Shown: positions 61,096 through 64,000 of the stretch, one piece after another | Numbering within the stretch: the first letter of the stretch is position 1 | How the letters are laid out: each line of letters opens with the position of its first letter | Source of the DNA: CAYFSS01 sp964345975 | Lineage (GTDB): Bacteria; Bacillota; Clostridia; Saccharofermentanales; Fastidiosipilaceae | NCBI GenBank assembly: GCA_964345975.1 | Contig: CAYFSS010000001.1 | Location: 1-64,000 of the forward strand | Direction: 5' to 3' | Length of the DNA: 64,000 nt | Program-made: the position numbers and the translations under genes | Notes under the pieces: model-generated | Told to the model about the DNA's origin: nothing | Databases searched by the model: none | The model's input: only the letters and a program-made list of their open reading frames with translations

Positions 61096-64000
61096 CTATT
61101 TCGTGGCTGCAATATAAGCCACACCATTCGCAAAGATATCGTGATCATGTTCTCCCGGCACATTTGCCCAGAGCCCATCCATGTATCTCTCACTATGAGT
61201 CATTTTTCCCAAGATGCGACCGTCATCACTCGTGAGAGCCTCAATAGCGTAATCAGCAGCTAGAGGATTCCATGCACCGTCGAGGCTTGCTTGTCCGGTC
61301 TTATCGACGTATTGCATCGCAACATTATCACCCTCAAAAAGCCTTCGAGCATCCTCCTCGTTCACCTGCAATGCACCTTCTGAAGCAGACACCGGCAAAG
61401 CAAAGACCTGCCCCGCTTCAAAACCGGCAAGCCAGGGAGATGTGTTGCTGCGAACCCTGGTATTTACCATGCGTGACACATGGCGACCGATAGGATTCTT
61501 GGCAAAACTGACCTCCGGCAAATAACCCGCCCTAACCAGAGCTTGGAAACCGTTATTGATGCCTAAAACCAACTTGTCTTGTGCCATGAATTCTTCCATT
61601 GCACGACGAACGTCATCGAGCAGCAAGAAGTTGGCGATGAAGGAGCCGGCACCCGCGGGATAATTCCCTAAGGAATAAGACGAAGCCATCGCCAAAATAT
61701 CTGCCTCCTGCAAGGCTTCACAGAAGTCGGACAAATCCTCGATTTGCCACTGAGGATCCGATTGACGAATGCGTTGTACTTTGACCGTGGCACCGGTTGC
61801 TTCAAAGGCGGCCTTCAAATCTTCGGCTCCGTTGTCGCCCGGGAACTTCGGGATGAGAACTTGGACCCTATCAGCCTTCTCGATCACAAGATCAAGGATC
61901 GGTTCCGTCGTCGCTTCTTTGGTGAAGAGTGCAAACTCAGGGAGCTCTTGTGATGGTGCTCCATTGAGCGGATAGACCTTTTCATAGGCAGAACTGATGG
62001 CTTTTGATAGATCCTCTAACGGTGTGGTGACACCCTCGTTCCATAGGATCTCCTCCGTAGATTGTGTCACGCCAAGGGTGATTGCATCCTGCACTTGGGT
62101 CTCGGGTTCCACAGCAAAAACAAGCCCGCCGAGAGGAGCCCGGAAGAGCACGTTCGCACTTAGATCTTGGATCAGTTTGATCCCCTTGCGATTGCCTAAA
62201 CTCATCTTAGCCAAGGTCTCGATCAAACCACCTTGACGAATCGCTGATGCCGCATAGATCTTGCCTTGTCGATTGAGCTCGAGGAGGGTCTCAAAATGAG
62301 CCTTCAGTTGCTCATAATTCGGCCTGCCATCCTCGCATGGACGATGAGGGAGATAGATCAATTTAAGATCCCCTTGAGGCAGAGCAACGGAACGCACGAG
62401 ATCCTTCGATCCGTGCGCCACCGCAAACGTATAGAGCGTCGGTGGGACATCGATGTTTTCGTAGCTACCGGACATGGAGTCTTTGCCGCCGATCGAAGCA
62501 GAGCTGAAGGCCTCCTGAGCTTCCATGAGACCTAGAAGTGCGGCAAAGACATGACCCCAACGCTCCTCATCTTCGCCGAGACTTGGGAAGAACTCCTGAT
62601 TGCTCAAGAAAGCATCTTTGTAGTCCACACCGCTTGCTACAAGTTTTGAGAGAGCTTCAACCACAGAGTAGGCACCCATGAGATAGGGTGAATCGTCAGC
62701 TAAAGCGGTGGAATAACCATAGGTCATGACAGAGACGGTCTCTGTCCCCTCAGAGATCGGGAGGGTATGGACAGAAGCCATTTCTTCCGATGCCTGATAA
62801 CCGCCGCCAAGCGGCATTAACACCGTCGTGCGCCCGATGGTTGAGTCGAATTGTTCCACCAGGCCATTTTGAGAACCGTAGTTGATTTGGCTTAAGTGAT
62901 CATAGATGGAAGCTTCGCTAAGATCCTTCGGAGCATCATCTTCAGCTTGAGATCGATCTAAGTCTTTGATCACAACAGATTGGTGACGATCAGCACCACT
63001 GGTTTCCAAGAATTCACGAGAAATCTCAAAGACCGTCTCCCCTTGATAACGCATGCGGAGGAAACCGGAATCGGTGACCGTAGCAATGACAGTAGCCGCA
63101 CAATCCTCTTCAGCTGCCGCTGCAATAAACTGCTCAACATGGTCCGGTGCAATGAGGACGGCCATTCGTTCTTGAGACTCGGAAATCGCCAGTTCCATCG
63201 CATTGAGGCCGGCATACTTGGTTGTGACCTTATCGAGGTCAATATCCAAGCTGTCCGCCAGCTCTCCGACAGCAACGGATACCCCGCCGGCACCGAAGTC
63301 ATTGCACTTGCGGATGAGTTTGGAGATTTCCGGACGTTCGAAGAGGCGCATGATATTGCCCTCGATGGGCGGGTTGCCTTTTTGCACTTCAGCACCGGAT
63401 CTCTGAGCAGATTCTTTATCCTGGACCTGGCTCGAGCCCGTAGCTCCACCGACACCGTCACGGCCGGTTGTCCCGCCTAAGAGGAGGATGACATCGCCCG
63501 GTACAGGATCTGCTCGTAGGACGTTCTCACGGGGGGCAGCTGCAACGAGCGCACCTAATTCCATTCGTTTTGCGACATAACCCGGATGATAAACTTCCCG
63601 GACTAAGGTCGATGCGACACCAATTTGATTGCCATAATCGGAGAAACCTTTGGCAGCTACAGTCGACAGATAAGATTGAGGCAACTTGTGTTCCAGGGTA
63701 TCTTCGATCGGGGTGTTGATGTCCCCGGCTCCCGTCACGCGAATGCCTTGGTAAACCTTAGCTCTGCCTGAGAGCGGATCGCGGATACAGCCACCAAGAC
63801 AAGTGCCTGCACCACCAAAAGGCTCGATCTCCGTCGGGTGGTTATGGGTTTCATTCTTAAACATCAAGAGCCAGTCTTCCGGCTCACCTCTTCTATCGGC
63901 TTCGATGTGGACTGAACAAGCATTGATTTCCTCAGAAACCTCTTGCCTATCCAAGAGTCCTTGTCGCCTCATGTCTCGTCCGACAATGGTTGCAAGGTCC
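61096..64000 (-). CDS. purL: Phosphoribosylformylglycinamidine synthase (large type), partial; glutaminase domain degenerate
   Basis: The frame is open to the right edge, so the N-terminal part is missing. The ATG at 63972 is internal. Seen: the synthetase motif NETHNHPTEIEPFGGAGTCLGG, a repeat-half FGAM domain (LMPLGGGYQASEEM, SIGGKDSMSGSYE), then a class I glutaminase-like domain from about 61900 downwards. That domain lacks its nucleophile: GICNGFQ of relatives is GINNGFQ here (Asn codon 61555-61557), and the PGGFSGGDEPDGSGKF-type motif is ASSYSLGNYPAGAGSF. The His-x-Glu pair is kept in KMTHSERY. The synthetase looks intact; glutamine hydrolysis does not. First visible gene of the purine operon. 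Confidence 0.93.
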   Translation of the reverse strand, partial: DLATIVGRDMRRQGLLDRQEVSEEINACSVHIEADRRGEPEDWLLMFKNETHNHPTEIEPFGGAGTCLGGCIRDPLSGRAKVYQGIRVTGAGDINTPIEDTLEHKLPQSYLSTVAAKGFSDYGNQIGVASTLVREVYHPGYVAKRMELGALVAAAPRENVLRADPVPGDVILLLGGTTGRDGVGGATGSSQVQDKESAQRSGAEVQKGNPPIEGNIMRLFERPEISKLIRKCNDFGAGGVSVAVGELADSLDIDLDKVTTKYAGLNAMELAISESQERMAVLIAPDHVEQFIAAAAEEDCAATVIATVTDSGFLRMRYQGETVFEISREFLETSGADRHQSVVIKDLDRSQAEDDAPKDLSEASIYDHLSQINYGSQNGLVEQFDSTIGRTTVLMPLGGGYQASEEMASVHTLPISEGTETVSVMTYGYSTALADDSPYLMGAYSVVEALSKLVASGVDYKDAFLSNQEFFPSLGEDEERWGHVFAALLGLMEAQEAFSSASIGGKDSMSGSYENIDVPPTLYTFAVAHGSKDLVRSVALPQGDLKLIYLPHRPCEDGRPNYEQLKAHFETLLELNRQGKIYAASAIRQGGLIETLAKMSLGNRKGIKLIQDLSANVLFRAPLGGLVFAVEPETQVQDAITLGVTQSTEEILWNEGVTTPLEDLSKAISSAYEKVYPLNGAPSQELPEFALFTKEATTEPILDLVIEKADRVQVLIPKFPGDNGAEDLKAAFEATGATVKVQRIRQSDPQWQIEDLSDFCEALQEADILAMASSYSLGNYPAGAGSFIANFLLLDDVRRAMEEFMAQDKLVLGINNGFQALVRAGYLPEVSFAKNPIGRHVSRMVNTRVRSNTSPWLAGFEAGQVFALPVSASEGALQVNEEDARRLFEGDNVAMQYVDKTGQASLDGAWNPLAADYAIEALTSDDGRILGKMTHSERYMDGLWANVPGEHDHDIFANGVAYIAATK

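Noticed and set aside
62980..63480. 166-residue plus-strand frame inside purL
   Set aside because: Antisense shadow of purL with no ribosome site or domain.
63970..63972. ATG near the right edge as purL start
   Set aside because: The frame is open to base 64000 and the protein would lack the usual N-terminal third; it is an internal Met.

Overview
The window reads as chromosomal core genome of an anaerobic Bacillota, most likely class Clostridia. The evidence is Firmicutes-style gene order (phoH-pgpH-ybeY-era-recO; asp23-amaP-DUF2273-nusB-xseA-xseB-ispA-dxs-nadK-argR-recN), RNase Y, long-form HPF, PcrA, a type III glutamine synthetase, and the clostridial type of second topoisomerase II pair. 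Base composition looks moderate, near half GC. Genus cannot be fixed from the sequence alone. I see no phage, insertion sequence, CRISPR array or defence island.

Layout. Bases 1-120 carry a strong minus-strand promoter and a leader that looks like the start of a stable-RNA (probably rRNA) operon running off the left edge. Bases 240-4180 (+) hold threonine catabolism (tdh-kbl), a small acidic protein and an LDH/MDH-family enzyme. Bases 4286-6979 (-) are gyrA. Bases 7227-14172 hold a ThiF/TcdA-like enzyme (+), then thrC, folC, an HD nucleotidase and pcrA (-). Bases 14335-18726 (-) are hpf, gap, an AI-2E-family permease and a phosphoesterase, followed by tRNA-Leu(CAA) on plus. Bases 18989-29437 (-) form one tightly packed run: orphan solute-binding lipoprotein, lspA, rluD-like, two DUF881 genes, phoH, pgpH, a fused ybeY-era gene and recO. 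Bases 29504-29864 are non-coding and contain a heptanucleotide tandem repeat. RNase Y (-) is divergent from a second RluA-type synthase (+). Bases 32466-44466 (-) form a second long run: lipoprotein, yqeG, efp, asp23, amaP, DUF2273, nusB, xseA, xseB, ispA, dxs, nadK, argR, recN. Next come lysC (+), parC-parE (-), an acyl-CoA synthetase-like gene (-) and glnN (+). The purine operon purL-F-M-N-H-D (-) fills 55098 to the right edge, with purL cut by it.

The observations I think matter most are in the purine operon. PurL keeps its synthetase motifs, but its glutaminase domain has lost the nucleophilic Cys (Asn instead) and the usual PGGFSxGD motif. PurF keeps its Cys and iron-sulfur ligands but has lost the Asp that binds the glutamine amino group, and its HNGN motif reads SNGA. 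Two glutamine-using enzymes of one pathway therefore look altered together, which suggests ammonia-fed purine synthesis. Other notable points are: a YbeY-Era fusion whose KH-domain GxxG loop is degenerate; an LDH-type protein with Arg at the classic pyruvate/oxaloacetate discriminating position; GyrA with Ala and ParC with Gln at the quinolone-contact Ser position; several inverted repeats upstream of genes; and in-frame repeat tracts in two surface-related proteins.

Starts were adjusted where Shine-Dalgarno sequences and family alignment favoured an internal codon (gap, phoH, rny, purD, ispA, xseB, xseA, parE, recN, pcrA, the solute-binding protein, lspA, the permease and the phosphoesterase). 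All functional statements come from motif recognition by eye; no database search was run.
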